NCBI GenBank assembly: GCA_018398585.1
Contig: JAGTTD010000008.1
Location: forward strand, 2,926,501-2,990,500
Source of the DNA: Simmondsia chinensis
Lineage: Eukaryota > Streptophyta > Magnoliopsida > Caryophyllales > Simmondsiaceae
DNA length: 64,000 nt
Direction of reading: 5' to 3'
Part shown: positions 53,074 to 64,000 of the stretch, piece after piece
Layout: the number at the start of each line of letters is the position of its first letter
Position numbering within the stretch: position 1 is the stretch's first letter
Made by a program: the position numbers and the translations under genes
Notes under the pieces: model-generated
The model's input: only the letters and a program-made list of their open reading frames with translations
The model's database searches: none
Told to the model about the DNA's origin: nothing

Positions 53074-54446
53074 CTGTCACCCAAACAGAACACATAACCA
53101 GAAGTAGACTTCCTCTTATCGAGGTCTCCACCGTAGTCTGAGTTAAAATACCCAACTAAAAACCATTTACTCCTTCCAAACTCCAAACAAATATCAGAAG
53201 TGCCACGTAAATACCTGAGAACCCGTTTAACAGCATGCCAATGCTCTTTTCCTGGATTCGCCATGTATCTACTCACTTTGCTAACAGCATAAGCAATATT
53301 TGGACGAATACATACCATAGCATAAATAATACTATCAACTGCACTAGAGTAAGGGACCTGTGATATGTACTTGACATCCTCCTTTATCTAAGGCGAATCC
53401 AATGCTGAAAGCCTGAAATGAGCTGCCAACAGAGTGCTAGCAGGCTTAGCATATTTCATATGAAAACGATCCAAAACCTTCTCAATATGCTTCTCTTGAG
53501 ATAAGTATAACTTTCCTGCTTTCGGGTCCCTACTGATTTCCATACCGAATATCTTCTTGGCTGCTCCCAAATCCTTCATCTCGAACTCGCTTTTCAACAT
53601 TGTTTTCAAACTATTAACATCAAGCATGTTCGTAGTTGCAATCAACATATCGTCAACATATAACAAAAGATAAGTGTATGAACCTAAGTTTGTCTTCCTC
53701 AAGTACACAGAACTGTCATATTTACTCCTGAAAAACCCAGTACTAGTCATAAACTGATCAAACCTTTTGTACCACTGCCTAGGTGACTGCATCAAACCAT
53801 ATAGAGATCTTTTCAACAGACAAACATGGTCTTCCTTACCCTCAACAATGAAGCCTTCAGGCTGATGCATGTAAATACTCTCCTCTAGTTCACCATGTAA
53901 AAATGAAGTTTTTACATCTAACTACTCAAGCCCTAAATCATGCATAGCTTCTAAGGCAAGTATCGCTCGTATGGAACTATGTCTAACAACAGGTGAGAAA
54001 ATATCATGAAAACCAATACCATGTACTTGACTGTAGCCTTTAGCTATTAACCGAGTCTTGTGCCTTGCATCTTCCACTCCAGGAATTCCTTCTTTTCATT
54101 TGAAGACCCATTTGCATCTTATAATTCTCTTTCCTGTTTGAGGCTTGACTAGCTGCCAAGTCTGATTATTCTACAATGACTCCATTTCTTCATGCATGGC
54201 TATTAGCCACTTCTCTGAGTCAGATCTAGATACAGCCCCTGAATATGTAGATGGTTCAGAATCTTTCATTGTCTCAACTGTAGTAAGGGCATAGGCTATC
54301 ATCTCCTCATACCCATATCTCTGTGGCGGCCTAATCTGTCTTTTTCTGTCTTCCACCAGCAGTAGTATACTGTCCAACTTGCTGACCTGTTTCTGTTTCA
54401 TCATTCTCATCAGAAACCTGTACTGGAGGTGCCCGTATACTCTCAA
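53022..54446 (-). pseudogene. Copia RT and N-terminal RNase H, broken
   Basis: Frames 54446-54171, 53870-53388 and 53318-53085 carry the RT/RNase H region: SLYGLMQSPRQWYKRF, catalytic LLLYVDDMLIA, KMKYAKPASTLL-like linker, then MVCIRPNIAYAVSKVSRYM and STSGYVFCLGDS. Stops lie between the frames. The rest of RNase H (with STTEAEY-type and KHIDV-type motifs) continues at about 50865-50480 beyond the solo LTR. The family function is reverse transcription; this copy cannot encode it. Confidence 0.9.
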
Positions 54447-54459
54447 TCTGAACTACCTG

Positions 54460-56616
54460 CTACTGATCTGAACTATCTGACTGTATCTGACTATCATAAG
54501 GCTTATGTGCCTGACCCGAATCATGAACTAAGGAGGGCATGTGCGGCAGATGTAGTAGGGCAGACTCATCAAATGTAACATCCCTACTAGTCAGAAATTT
54601 ATAAGATTTTGGATCCCATAAACAAAATCCTTCACACCTGACGTATAACCAAGAAAGATACACTTCTTGGCTCTAGCTTCCCATCATTCACATAGGCATA
54701 AGTAGGACAACCCAAAATTCTTAAATGAGAATAATCAGCAGGAGATCCAGACTATACCTCTTATGGAGTCTTCAACTGAAGCTATGAATGAGGTGATCGG
54801 TTCACTAAGTAACACGTCATGTTAACTGCCTCTACCCACCATTCTCTCCCTAAACCTGCATTGGATAGCATACATCGAGCCTTCTCCAGTAACGTCCTAT
54901 TTGGTCTTTCTGCCACTCCGTTCTATTGAGGTCAACCTATACAAGTCCTGTGTTTGACAATGCCTTGATTCTCACAAAATTTGATGAAATCACCCTCAAC
55001 AAATTCAAGACCATTATCAATCCTCAACCTCTTTATTTGCTTCCCTGTCTGTTTTTCAAGCAGCGCCTTCCACTTCTTGAAGACTTCATAAACTTCGTTT
55101 TTCTGCTTAAGAAAATAGACCAAAACTTTTCTTAAATAATCATCAGTGAACGTTAGAAGATACCTGGAACCTCCTTTGGAAGCAACTCTGGACGGTCTCC
55201 ACAAATTTGAATGAATATAATCTAGTGTTCCTTTAGTCTGATGCACTGCCTGCTTGAAGCTAACTTTCTTCTGCTTCCCATAGATACAATGCTGACAGAA
55301 CTACATCAGCCCTGTAGACTGACCACACAATAAACCCCTCTTATTCAGCTCTGTCAGACCCTTATCACCCATATGACCCAATCTCATGTGCCACATCTTG
55401 GTAATATCTGATTCTGACATATAAGATGTAGAAACAGCCACTGACCCTATTACGGTAGAACCTACAAGCTCATACAAGGGTTCCTAACTTTCTACCCCTC
55501 ATCACAATCAACGCACCCTTACTGACCCTCATACCTCCAACTTCAGCTATGTACTTGTACCCATGTGGCTCAAGGGTACCTAAAGAGATAAGATTCTTTT
55601 TCAAGTATGGGATGTGTCACACATTGCTAAGTGTCCTGATAGTACCATCAAAAATCTTAACTCTGATTATTTCCTATACCCATAACCTTACAAGCGGCAT
55701 CATTGCCCATCCAGACTACTCCACCTTGAATTGACGTGTATGTGGTGAACCAGTCTCTATTAGGACAAACATGATAAAAATAATCTGAATCCATGATCCA
55801 CTTATCTTTGGATCTGGCCTGGGATTCGGTTACTAAAAGAACATCAGCATCACCCTCATCTTCAACTACAATAGCCTCAGCTGACTTACCACCTCTATTA
55901 AAGTCATTCATGTTATCTTCTTTCTACTTATTCTTAAGCTTATAACAGTTTTTCTTTATGTGTCATTTCTTGTGACAAAAGTTACATGACAAGTTTTTAT
56001 GTCTAGACTTAGACCTTGACTTCTTTTCACCATTGGACCCTCTATAATCAGTTCTACCTCTCACAAATAAACCATTACCGGAGTCATTAATAGAGTCAGA
56101 CAATTCTTTATCTACTCATTCTTTACTCACTAGGTTCCTCTTAACTTCATCAATTGTGATAGTTGACCTATCACCATATATCATGCTTTCTACAAAGCCT
56201 TTATATGAATTAGAGAGTGAACATAATAACAACATAGGCTGATTTTCAGCTTTAGAGGCATAATCCAATTCTTTTGACTCTTGAATTATAGAGTTAAATT
56301 CATTAATATGGTTCTTAAGAGATGTACCTTCCAACATACGAAACATGAATAACCGGCGCTTGACTGTGAGTTTATTGGAAACCGATTTCAAGTAGAACAT
56401 CTCCTGCAACTTCTCCCACAACTCCTTAGTGGTTTTCACCTCCAAGACTTCTGTCAGTACATCATCTATAAGACACATCTGAATAGCTGTGATTGCCTTC
56501 TCATCTAACTCCTCCCATTGTGCATCGGATGAACTCTCTGGTTTCTTCTCTTTTCCATCAAATGCTTTCTTTAAACCATTTTGTGTCAGGAGACCTTTAA
56601 CGCGGACTTGCCACAA
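54460..56616 (-). pseudogene. Copia gag, protease and integrase, broken
   Basis: Gag (56616-56116) is a UBN2-type domain (WEELDEKAITAIQMCL, TTKELWEKLQEMF, LKNHINEFNSII). The knuckle region follows near 56010-55930 in a broken frame. In the protease stretch (55911-55657) WIMDSDYFYH has Asp in place of the Gly after the catalytic DS. In integrase (55246-54932) the usual HSDLW reads HSNLW, RIDNGLEF is intact, and a stop precedes the NGVAERPNRT-like motif near 54910. Together these show loss of function. Confidence 0.88.
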
Positions 56617-56710
56617 ACTGAAACTTCATTGACCTCCAGACTTCTCTACTTCGGATTTAATCGTTGACATTATAGTACCAAAACGAACAATAAGGGCTCT
56701 GATACCAATT

Positions 56711-57179
56711 TGTGTGGAAGTGCATAATCCCTAGTACTTAATTTGAATCAAATACTATGACCATACGAGAAGTAATACGGATAAAAGAAAACAAATAACA
56801 AGAACACAATGATTTAAGTGGAAACCTCTCTTTAATCGAGAGGGGAGAAAACCACGGGCGTAGATGAAGACTTTTATTGATTTGATAATAGAAGAATTAC
56901 AATTCACTTCTCTCTCTCTCTCTCTGTCTCTCAAGGATGACGACACTCACTTTGTTTTGGATACTGATCACGTGCACCCTAAGGTTGTATATATACTCGG
57001 GTGAAAATTAGACTCCCGATCGATCAGCTGGGCCCGATCGATCGACCCTGCCTCTGCTACTTTCCTGCTTTTCTCTCCAGCATGCTTGCTCAATCGATCA
57101 GTGGAACACCCGATCGATCGGCTAGCTCTTGGCAACATCATTAATAATAAAACACTGAATTTGAGGCATATTCCTAATA
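56711..57179 (-). repeat. 5' LTR of the second Copia element, 469 bp
   Basis: On the minus strand it runs TATTAGGAATATGCC (TG changed to TA) to GCACTTCCACACA. It contains palindromic CCGATCGATCGG motifs, a TATA-like GTATATATACAACC and a (GA)n run. Many substitutions separate it from the 3' LTR, so the insertion is old. Confidence 0.92.
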
Positions 57180-57184
57180 GATAT

Positions 57185-57990
57185 TCATGCAATTCAGCAG
57201 AAACAGGAGATAAGGAATCTCGTTGGTGATCGCCTTTTCTTCTACAATGTTGTGGAGGTTCACCTCGAGTTTTTCAGATTTGACTATTTCTCCTTATGTT
57301 TAATCTAAGGATTGCTTATCGCTACTGATATGCGTCATTTTCAGGTTTGGAGTTTTATTTTGCTTCTACGAACTTCATCTTGGTTTTTTTTTTTTTTTTT
57401 TTTTTTCAGGTGCCGCGCCTCGGAAAGTTTTCTCATGTGTTTTGTGTCTCCAGTGCTCGGTGAAGTCCTTTAGTGTCTTTTGTTTTACGCTATGCTTTGT
57501 TATCACTTGAGATTTCTCTTTGTTGTTCTTTTCTATTGCATGCTCTTTTGGTGTTGGCTCAGGACTCACTAGCTCTTACAAGTGTGTTGTCTTATATTGT
57601 GACCTTTTTGGCTAATTATCGAGTGAAAAAAGTTGGAGACCAAGTGATTCCAATATGGAACCGTATCCCAAATGACTTCTAGGTCAAATCCAAGCCTATA
57701 AAACCGGGCTAAAGAAATCATAAGCCCGTGGAACTTTAAGGATAAGTTGCGCATAAGTCAACAAAGTCAAGCCCGAGGCCCAAAACAATAAAATTCTTCG
57801 TCTATGCTAGATGCAATTGAAGACCTCTCCCCTTCCGTCGCAAAAATGCTGCAAACCTTCATAATCGTGTCAGTAAGGACCAGCCAGTTTACTTTATCTC
57901 AAAGAAAATGACCCATATTAAAAACTAAATCAGACTTCACGTATAAACCTAATACCACAAAGTAATCGCACTTTGATTCTACAACTAAAA
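57185..57990. mobile_element. LINE-like 3' sequences and a T run
   Basis: T/G-rich stretches (57340-57410 with a 21-base T run, and 57470-57640 ending GACCTTTTTGGCTAATTATCG) resemble LINE 3' UTRs. The remainder to 57990 shows nothing recognisable. Confidence 0.4.
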
Positions 57991-57999
57991 CATAATTAC

Positions 58000-58920
58000 T
58001 GCAGGGTTTGTTTGATATTGTTTTTTGATTTCCTTTTTTTGATTTTCGAAAACTATAACCATATTTTAAAGTAATTTTTCCTTATTTTTGGTTTCTAGTT
58101 TTTAGTTTTACTCATAATAAGAAAAAATTGAAACCAAAAACCAAAACTGACAGAAATCATTTCCAAAACTAAGGGCATGTTTAGTATGGTTTTTCTCTAG
58201 CAATTTGTGATTTTTGAGAAATTAAAAAATGTACTAGGTTTTATAAATAATTTTTTTTACTTTTTGATCTTTTTATTTCCACTTTTCCAAGATTTTCAAA
58301 ATTTATACAAGAAACCCAAAAACAAGGAGAGAACATTTTTAAAGGTAATTTAATTCTTAGGTATTCTGACAATTTATTATTTAGATACATTAACGTTTCA
58401 TAATATACAACAGGGTATCCTACAAATATCTAAAATTTGATAGATTTACGTTTAAAATGCTAAAGTGAAACATGATTCCGACAATATATAAGTATATTAA
58501 TTATAATTTGATAATTTTTTTACCAAAAATGTCGATATGACATGTGATATTGCCAACATATAGGTAGTTTTAATCCATATTCAGTAAATTTTTTTATCCT
58601 AATTTGTTGAGTTTTTATTCAAAAATGTTGACACGACCTTATATATATATTGACTTAGCATCTTTTGTGTAAAATTGGTCCGATTTTCACAAAAATTCAT
58701 CACATTTCGACATAGGATATCTAACTGATAAAATATTTAATCTCGAGATACTTCATTATGTATATCGAAATATTAAGGCCGACCTTGATAGTAAATAGTC
58801 AAATCTCAAAGAACCTAAGTAATAATTCTCCTTTCTAAAACTTTAGTTTTTAATTTCTAAAAAACTAAACACACTCAAACAGAAAAATGATAAAAAGAGC
58901 CCATTGACTTTTAGTTTGTT
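58000..58920. mobile_element. One or two decayed hAT-like MITEs
   Basis: GGGTTTGTTTGATATTGTTT at 58003 and ATCATTTCCAAAACTAAGGGC near 58150-58172 form one inverted pair; GGGCATGTTTAGTATGG at 58170 may start a second. The 58370-58770 part is AT-rich and resembles 7430-7750. No gene. Confidence 0.4.
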
Positions 58921-58959
58921 AAGAACCAAATATTAAGAAGAAAATACATAGATATCGCT

Positions 58960-59100
58960 TTCGGTATCTCCGTATTGCCATTTTTTTGTTGCACGTTTTT
59001 TATGCATGTTGACTCAGTCCTCAATCTTATGGGTTTGCCTGTTTGTAATACAACTTTGTATATCACGACTCTTGTCGTTAATTATCGAAACAAAAACAAA
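58960..59100 (+). mobile_element. LINE 3' end fragment
   Basis: T-rich sequence ending CACGACTCTTGTCGTTAATTATCG and A-rich sequence matches the other LINE ends. Confidence 0.5.
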
Positions 59101-59355
59101 ACCACACCACTGAAGTGAAAAAAGAGCACTAGATAATTTACAGGCAAAAGAGGCAATAAAGTTGCTAACTTTTGGTCATTTGTTTTCATGCTTCTCCTGT
59201 AAAGGTTGCTTCCTCATCATCATCACTACTCTCTCTCTCTTTGGCAATTTTTGTGGCCATAAATAAAACAACTGACGAATAATTTTATACTCTGACATGC
59301 TTCCTTGTATAAATATCTATTGAGTTTCAATACTAATAATGTACAGTTGATCCTA

Positions 59356-59890
59356 AGGGTAAACAAAAATTGGTCCAGATTAGCCATTTCGATCAAGGAC
59401 CGGACCGGACTAACCATATATTGGTCCGGTCTTTGGTCCTAATATATAGGCTTAATTAGTCTTTGATTTAGTCCAATCCAAAATTGGAAAACCCGAAGAC
59501 CGGTCAAGACTAATTTCGCATTAAATATTTAGCATATGTGATTTTAATAGATAATTGATATATACTATACATATCTAAAAATATTAAATTTTAGAAAAAT
59601 TAAATGTTTATCTATTTGCTATATATATATATATTGTGCAAATTATATCGTTATTGTTATTTTTTAATTTTTAACTTTTGTATGAAAACGTTTTTCTTTT
59701 TATAATTGCACTAACTAGATGAAAAATCGGTGCAAATTGGTCCAATCAAACCCGGACGGGTTTCTTACAGGTCTTGGAATGGACCAACCTGATTTTAGTC
59801 ATTCTAGTCCTCGATCTTATAATTTGACATGGTCGATCTTCGATGTGGTCTGATCCGATTTAGTCCGGGCTTGGACCGATCCGCAGGCCA
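59356..59890. mobile_element. GGTCCGGT-rich hAT-like element, copy C
   Basis: AAGGGTAAACAAAAATTGG at the left, TTGGTCCGGTCTTTGGTCCT, an AT-rich middle nearly parallel to 48660-48900, and GGTCTGATCC/CTTGGACCGATCC at the right. Boundaries are approximate. Confidence 0.6.
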
Positions 59891-60418
59891 AGTTAATCTT
59901 GAAATTATATTAATAAAGCTTTCTTTAATTCATAAAGGTTCTGCACGTCAGGAAATGTTATATATATATATATATATCTACTATATTAATACCAAGTGCC
60001 CAAATCACCCAAATTGCTTCTATATACTAATCTTGTATTTTCAAGGCGATATTGAATTCAAAAAGGAAAAAACACCTATGTAGTTATTTGCAAAAGAAAC
60101 TCATAGTCTTCCCAACAACAAATGCAATTAACAAAAAAAAAAACAAAAAAAAAAGTTTCATATTTAGATATTCACTTTAGCAATAATTATGCACTTAATT
60201 ACAAAAGAAACTTATGGTTTTCCCAATAACAAATGTAAGATTAACAACCAAAAATGATTCGTATTAAGACATTTAGATATTTAAACAATGAACCAAACCC
60301 AATAATAAATAGATCCATATCTTTCTTCTTTACATAAGACCTGATGAATTTGTTGTAGAGGAAGAAAGATAGGAGAGCGAGACAAAATGTAATCGGTGCC
60401 AAAAGCAACAATAGACAA
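59891..60418. other. Intergenic, nothing recognised
   Basis: AT-rich with a (TA)n run near 59960-59977. No gene. Confidence 0.5.
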
Positions 60419-60837
60419 CAAATATGGTTGGAAGTTGATACTCAGCTACCATAAATGGCGAAGGATGCAAGTAATTAAGTGAGGGACAATTTAGGTATAA
60501 ATAAATATAGGTTGAGTAGTTAATTATAATAATACCCTCCCCTAACTCTAAAAATAGGAGGTTAGAGGAAGATGAGAGCTATGCCAAAAAAGATGATAAA
60601 CAATCTCTCTCTCTCCCCCTAATTTCTCTCTAACCCTTTCCCTATCTATCTTCTTCTACTTCTCCCTCCTTTCTCTCCTATAATATCAATGTAATCCTCT
60701 CCTTTTAGGGTTTATCAATATAATTCTTAGTTTTAGTATGTGGATTCATGTTTGAGGGTCTGATCGGGTTTTACCCTATATCACAAATATGGTTGGAAGT
60801 TGATACTCGGCTACCATAAATGGCGAAGGATGCAAGT
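60419..60837. repeat. 54-bp direct repeats flanking a 311-bp segment
   Basis: The units 60419-60472 and 60784-60837 (CAAATATGGTTGGAAGTTGA to GCGAAGGATGCAAGT) differ at a single base. The segment between begins AATTAAGTGAGGGACAATTT, is rich in CTCTCTCC, and ends GGGTTTTACCCTATAT. It is not coding. Confidence 0.85.
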
Positions 60838-62565
60838 CTTCAACCACTGTGAAGGACACAAATAGGTAGGTTTAGGGGGGTAGATGTGCTAATTTTAAAA
60901 TTTTGATTTCTATATTAATATTAGATATGTTCTTTCTTAATATTCTGATATGTATGTTATTATTGCCTTTCAAATTGTACTTAGTTTTAATAAAGTTTCG
61001 ACAGTTCTAACTTCTTTCTTATATTACAATATTAAAAAATCAGGAAAATTCTTAGTAGAAAATATGTAAACATCATTTCTATTTTCTATTTGTGTAAATA
61101 TGACACCACATCTCACTAACTTCAGACGTATATCCTATCTTATATGCAGATCCGACTTTTTTATAAAGAGAATAAAATTTTGATTTGTCTTTGTTCGCCG
61201 ATATGATTCAAGAGTTGTCTCATTGTTTAATCTATTAAATTTAGGTCGTACTTAAAGTTTAAGATTCAATAACATTTATTTACTAACACAAAATTAAACA
61301 AAAGGAAAAAGAATTGAATGGACAGAAAACCTTCATACTACTAAAGAAAGAAATTGAGGAAAACTGAATAAAAAAAGAGGAAAACACATATGTTTCAACA
61401 TCAAATGCTAAAAATCATAAAAGTAACCTAAAGAATTACTATATCCTACAATTGTAAATCAAATACTCTACTTTTATAAGTATTCTAAAGAATTAAATAA
61501 GAAATACATATAATTAACATTTAACCTTGCTAATTCCATCAAACAACTACAGTAAATAGAGAAGCTATCGGGATCGTCAAGGATGAGATTTGTCGACTGA
61601 CAGTATAAAGTCCAACCAACTTGGAACTATGAATATGGACGAAATTTCAGAACAAACACATCAAAGATATGTTCACTTTGGTCATGAGTATATTCGCCAA
61701 CCACGAAGTGTGAGAAAGCCCGATTGTTAAGGGCCTAACTTTTGTCTTTGTGTTTATGCGTAGTTTGTTTTTACATTTGGTTAATGTTGATAGATGTGGG
61801 TGGAAAGTTTTTACATTTCGTTTGTTACTTTGTTCTATGTTTATGCGTATAATGGTCACAAGTCCGATTTACATTGAGTTCTTTTTTCCGAGATTCACAC
61901 AATGAATCCCCGTGGATTGTCAAATTGTTGACATATAAAAATACAATAAAAATCTATCTTTTATCTGTTGTATATTATTATCAAATGTTCGCTTCTTCTT
62001 TGAACAATCCTAACCACAAATCTTGCAATTTGAAAGTGTGACCTTCAATTTTTTCTAAAGGACAAAAAAAGTAAAAAATTGTACAATGTAAGGTTTTCCA
62101 ATTAAATATTTAAAAATAAAAATGAGTAAAAAAAAAAAAAAAAAATCATTAATCACTAAACATAAATCTGAAATCATTATAAATCTATCGAATATTCATT
62201 GCTCCATAGGAATGACGTGAAATAGAATACATATGTAAAAAAAAATGTATTGGAAGCATGAAAAAGAAAATTAAATAGGTGTCAATTAATTTAAATTATG
62301 GCAACGTAAATAAAATTTCATAAATTTTGGACTAGGTTTTATAATAAAATAACAATTAAGAATTTAAAATGGAGTCCTACAAAGATATCAACCAAATTTT
62401 TGCAATGTGGATACGACTACTATATTGGTAAAACAACGTTATAAAAGTGCCGTGTAGCAATCGAGGAAAGATTAGTTCAAAAAATGATTTGTTATTATCT
62501 TATTGGATACATGTTTATCTCTACAAAGATATTAAACAAGAATTTGTGATGTCTTATCATAAGAG
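60838..62565. other. Intergenic, nothing recognised
   Basis: AT-rich, short ORFs only, no recognisable element. Confidence 0.5.
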
Positions 62566-62870
62566 TTATATATATATGGAGTTCTTATGAGTAGATGAGA
62601 GCGTGAGGAGGGCGAATCCTGACCTTCCATTAGAATGGATGGCCAAGATTTATTAGACATTTAAAAAAAGTACAAATTTACGACCAAAATTATTGAATAT
62701 TGAAAAAAAAAATTCCATTTCCTTACCCCTTCTTTTTTTTTTTTTTCTGCCCTATGAAGAGGTATATGCCGTAAATTATTATTATTTTTTTAATAATCAA
62801 CAAATCTTGGCCGTCCATTATAAAAGAGAGCCAGGATTCGTTCTTCTCACGCTCTCACCCTCTCATAAGA

Positions 62871-62872
<2 letters not shown>
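62566..62872. mobile_element. MITE with inverted repeats of about 80 bp
   Basis: The left arm TTCTTATGAGTAGATGAGAG, GCGAATCCTGACC, GGCCAAGATTT pairs with the right arm AAATCTTGGCCGTCCATTAT, GGATTCG, CACGCTCTCACCCTCTCATAAGAA. It is bordered by TA-rich DNA on both sides. Confidence 0.75.

Positions 62873-62953
<81 letters not shown>
62873..62953. repeat. (TA)n(GT)n compound microsatellite
   Basis: About 25 TA units run directly into about 14 GT units next to the MITE. Confidence 0.95.
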
Positions 62954-62956
<3 letters not shown>

Positions 62957-62974
62957 AATATACCACTTCACATA

Positions 62975-63213
62975 GAAAAAGGAACATACCCCATGCCTCA
63001 AAGGCTCCTGCCTACTTAGGGTCTGGAGGGGACAGATGTACGCAGTCTTTCCCCTTCAGGGTGTTAACCTGAAGAGATGTTGTTTCCCAATTCCCCCAAC
63101 CTGATGGTAAGGACTTCCCAAGAGGTCACCCATCCTGGTACTACTCTCGCCCAAGCACGCTTAACTTTGGAGTTCTAATAGGATCCGATGATGGCGTGTT
63201 GGTGCCATCTTTG
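62975..63213 (-). mobile_element. 5S-headed SINE, copy 4
   Basis: On the minus strand it begins CAAAGATGGCACCAACACGC, has 5S sequence AAGTTAAGCGTGCTTGGGCG and GGATGGGTGACCTCTTGGGA, then the shared tail, and ends GGTATGTTCCTTTTTC. The perfect 20-bp target duplication GTAATATACCACTTCACATA is at 62955-62974 and 63214-63233, which defines both ends of the element precisely. Confidence 0.95.
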
Positions 63214-63469
63214 GTAATATACCACTTCACATATCTGACATAAATACATAAACAAGTAAAGAGTGTTGATAATAGATTGACAGAGCCAAATCCAAATTTA
63301 ACCTGACTTAAAAAAGTCGAACCTGATCCCGCTATCTCCATATCATTATTTATACTATATTATCGTGTTGTATTAGATTTTATAAAGTGTTTTGACAAAA
63401 ATGGATGGGATTAGAGGAGATTAATTAAGGAGATAAGAGAAAAAGATTTTGGTCCCATCTTATCCTATA

Positions 63470-63745
63470 CGCCACGTGGCATTCACAAACACAAAGGATT
63501 ATGCCTCTATGAGTTTTGCGCAAAGCTGAGCCACTAGTTAGAAGATTCTTTTGTTTGGGCAATCTGAGTGGGGACACGTGGCGGCACACGGTGAGCTGGA
63601 ATCTGCGACATTCAACGGCTGAGATGTGTTCTTTTTTATTACCTTTTCTCTACGCTTTTAGCAGTGGGGTCCCCACAGTCTCTTTGTGTTTTATGATGAC
63701 GTGGCATGAGGTTAGCTTGCTTAGCTCTGCAGGTGCCCCACGTGG
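63470..63745 (+). promoter_or_regulatory. Cluster of G-box/ABRE-like motifs
   Basis: GCCACGTGGC (63471), GACACGTGGC (63573), TGACGTGGC (63697) and CCCACGTGGG (63737) lie within 275 bp; CACGTG and ACGTGGC are binding cores for plant bZIP and bHLH factors, including ABA-responsive ones. The stretch is less AT-rich than its surroundings and has no convincing ORF. It is probably a promoter, of a gene to the right of the window or one I cannot see. Strand is a guess. Confidence 0.5.
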
Positions 63746-63775
63746 GTTTAGTCAAATTTATACAGCTGAAATATA

Positions 63776-64000
63776 TCAAAGAGGATACCAATATATAAAT
63801 ACCGAATCTCATTAGAATTCTGAAGTTAAGTACACTTGGGCGAGAGTAGTAGTACTAGAATTGGTGACCTCCTGGGAAGTTCTCACTCCTCAGGTTAGGG
63901 GTATTCGGAAATAGCCTCTCTTCAGAGCAGTACCCAGAAAGGGGAAGGCCGCGTACATCCACCCCTAGGCGGGAGCCCTTGGGGCACTGAAAATGTTGCT
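63776..64000 (+). mobile_element. 5S-headed SINE, copy 5, runs to the window end
   Basis: The head TCAAAGAGGATACCAATATA leads to 5S-like GAAGTTAAGTACACTTGGGC, GAGAGTAGTAGTACTAG and GGTGACCTCCTGGGAAGT, then the tail (CCTCTCTTCAGAGCAGTACC, GGCCGCGTACATCC, CCCTTGGGGCACTG). Substitutions in both promoter boxes suggest an old copy. The 3' end and target duplication are beyond the window. Confidence 0.9.

Larger units (their letters stand above)
49842..57179 (-). mobile_element. Ty1/Copia LTR retrotransposon with both LTRs and TSD
   Basis: On the minus strand: 5' LTR 57179-56711, primer site TTGGTATCAGAGCC (56708-56695), gag 56616-56116, protease about 55800, integrase 55246-54500, RT 54446-53388, RNase H 53318-50410 (split), purine tract GGTGGAGGTT, and 3' LTR 50402-49842. 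The target duplication GATAT is perfect (49837-49841 and 57180-57184). Several stops break the frames and a 2.2-kb solo LTR sits in RNase H, so it is inactive. It is a different lineage from the Copia copy at the window start. Confidence 0.95.

Noticed and set aside
62975..63213. Cassandra TRIM LTR (known plant 5S-bearing element)
   Set aside because: There are no TG..CA termini or primer site and the target duplication is 20 bp, which does not fit LTR integration. A distant origin from Cassandra sequence is not excluded.

Overview
The window is nuclear DNA from a flowering plant, most likely a eudicot. The evidence is AT-rich sequence, genes with GT-AG introns, Copia LTR retrotransposons, very small LTR elements with a tRNA-Met primer site (TGGTATCAGAGC), hAT- and Mutator-like foldback elements, and protein families typical of angiosperms (a HOTHEAD/mandelonitrile-lyase-like GMC oxidoreductase and a MYB-CC transcription factor). 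The species cannot be named from the sequence. Only three host genes are well supported, all on the minus strand; most of the rest is transposon-derived.

Layout. 1-4.9 kb: a decayed Copia element (+), cut by the window edge. About 5-13 kb and 13.8-28.5 kb: two diverged copies of a tandem segmental duplication, each with one GMC oxidoreductase gene (gene 1, 8783-11488; gene 2, 15526-23446). Both genes have three exons of identical lengths (91, 657 and 854 nt) and encode 533 residues. Gene 2 is spread over 7.9 kb because its first intron was invaded by two 5S-headed SINEs, a small LTR element carrying a nested LINE, and a 301-bp TRIM. The other paralogue supplies empty sites for several of these insertions. 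28.5-30 kb: LINE and RTE 3' ends. 30186-33570: a complete six-exon MYB-CC (PHL11-like) gene whose introns contain a hAT element, an LTR-like repeat and a TRIM remnant. 34-49 kb: no convincing gene, but a dense collection of MITEs, TRIMs, tRNA-derived SINEs and LINE tails, plus one doubtful 5' exon at about 48.3-48.5 kb. 49842-57179: a Copia element (-) with both LTRs and a perfect 5-bp target duplication, split by a 2.2-kb solo LTR with its own 5-bp duplication. 57-63 kb: AT-rich sequence with MITE and LINE remnants and microsatellites. 63.47-63.75 kb: a cluster of G-box/ABRE-like motifs, probably a promoter, followed by a 5S-headed SINE running off the window end.

The most interesting system is a SINE-like family with a 5S-rRNA-derived head (internal pol III promoter boxes intact in the best copies) joined to a tail like that of RTE LINEs and Au-type SINEs. 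Five copies here retain the 5S head, three of them flanked by 14-20 bp target duplications. Shorter relatives and LINE-like fragments sharing only the tail are scattered through the window, which points to an RTE-type LINE as mobilising partner. Four of the five 5S copies lie as two head-to-head pairs.
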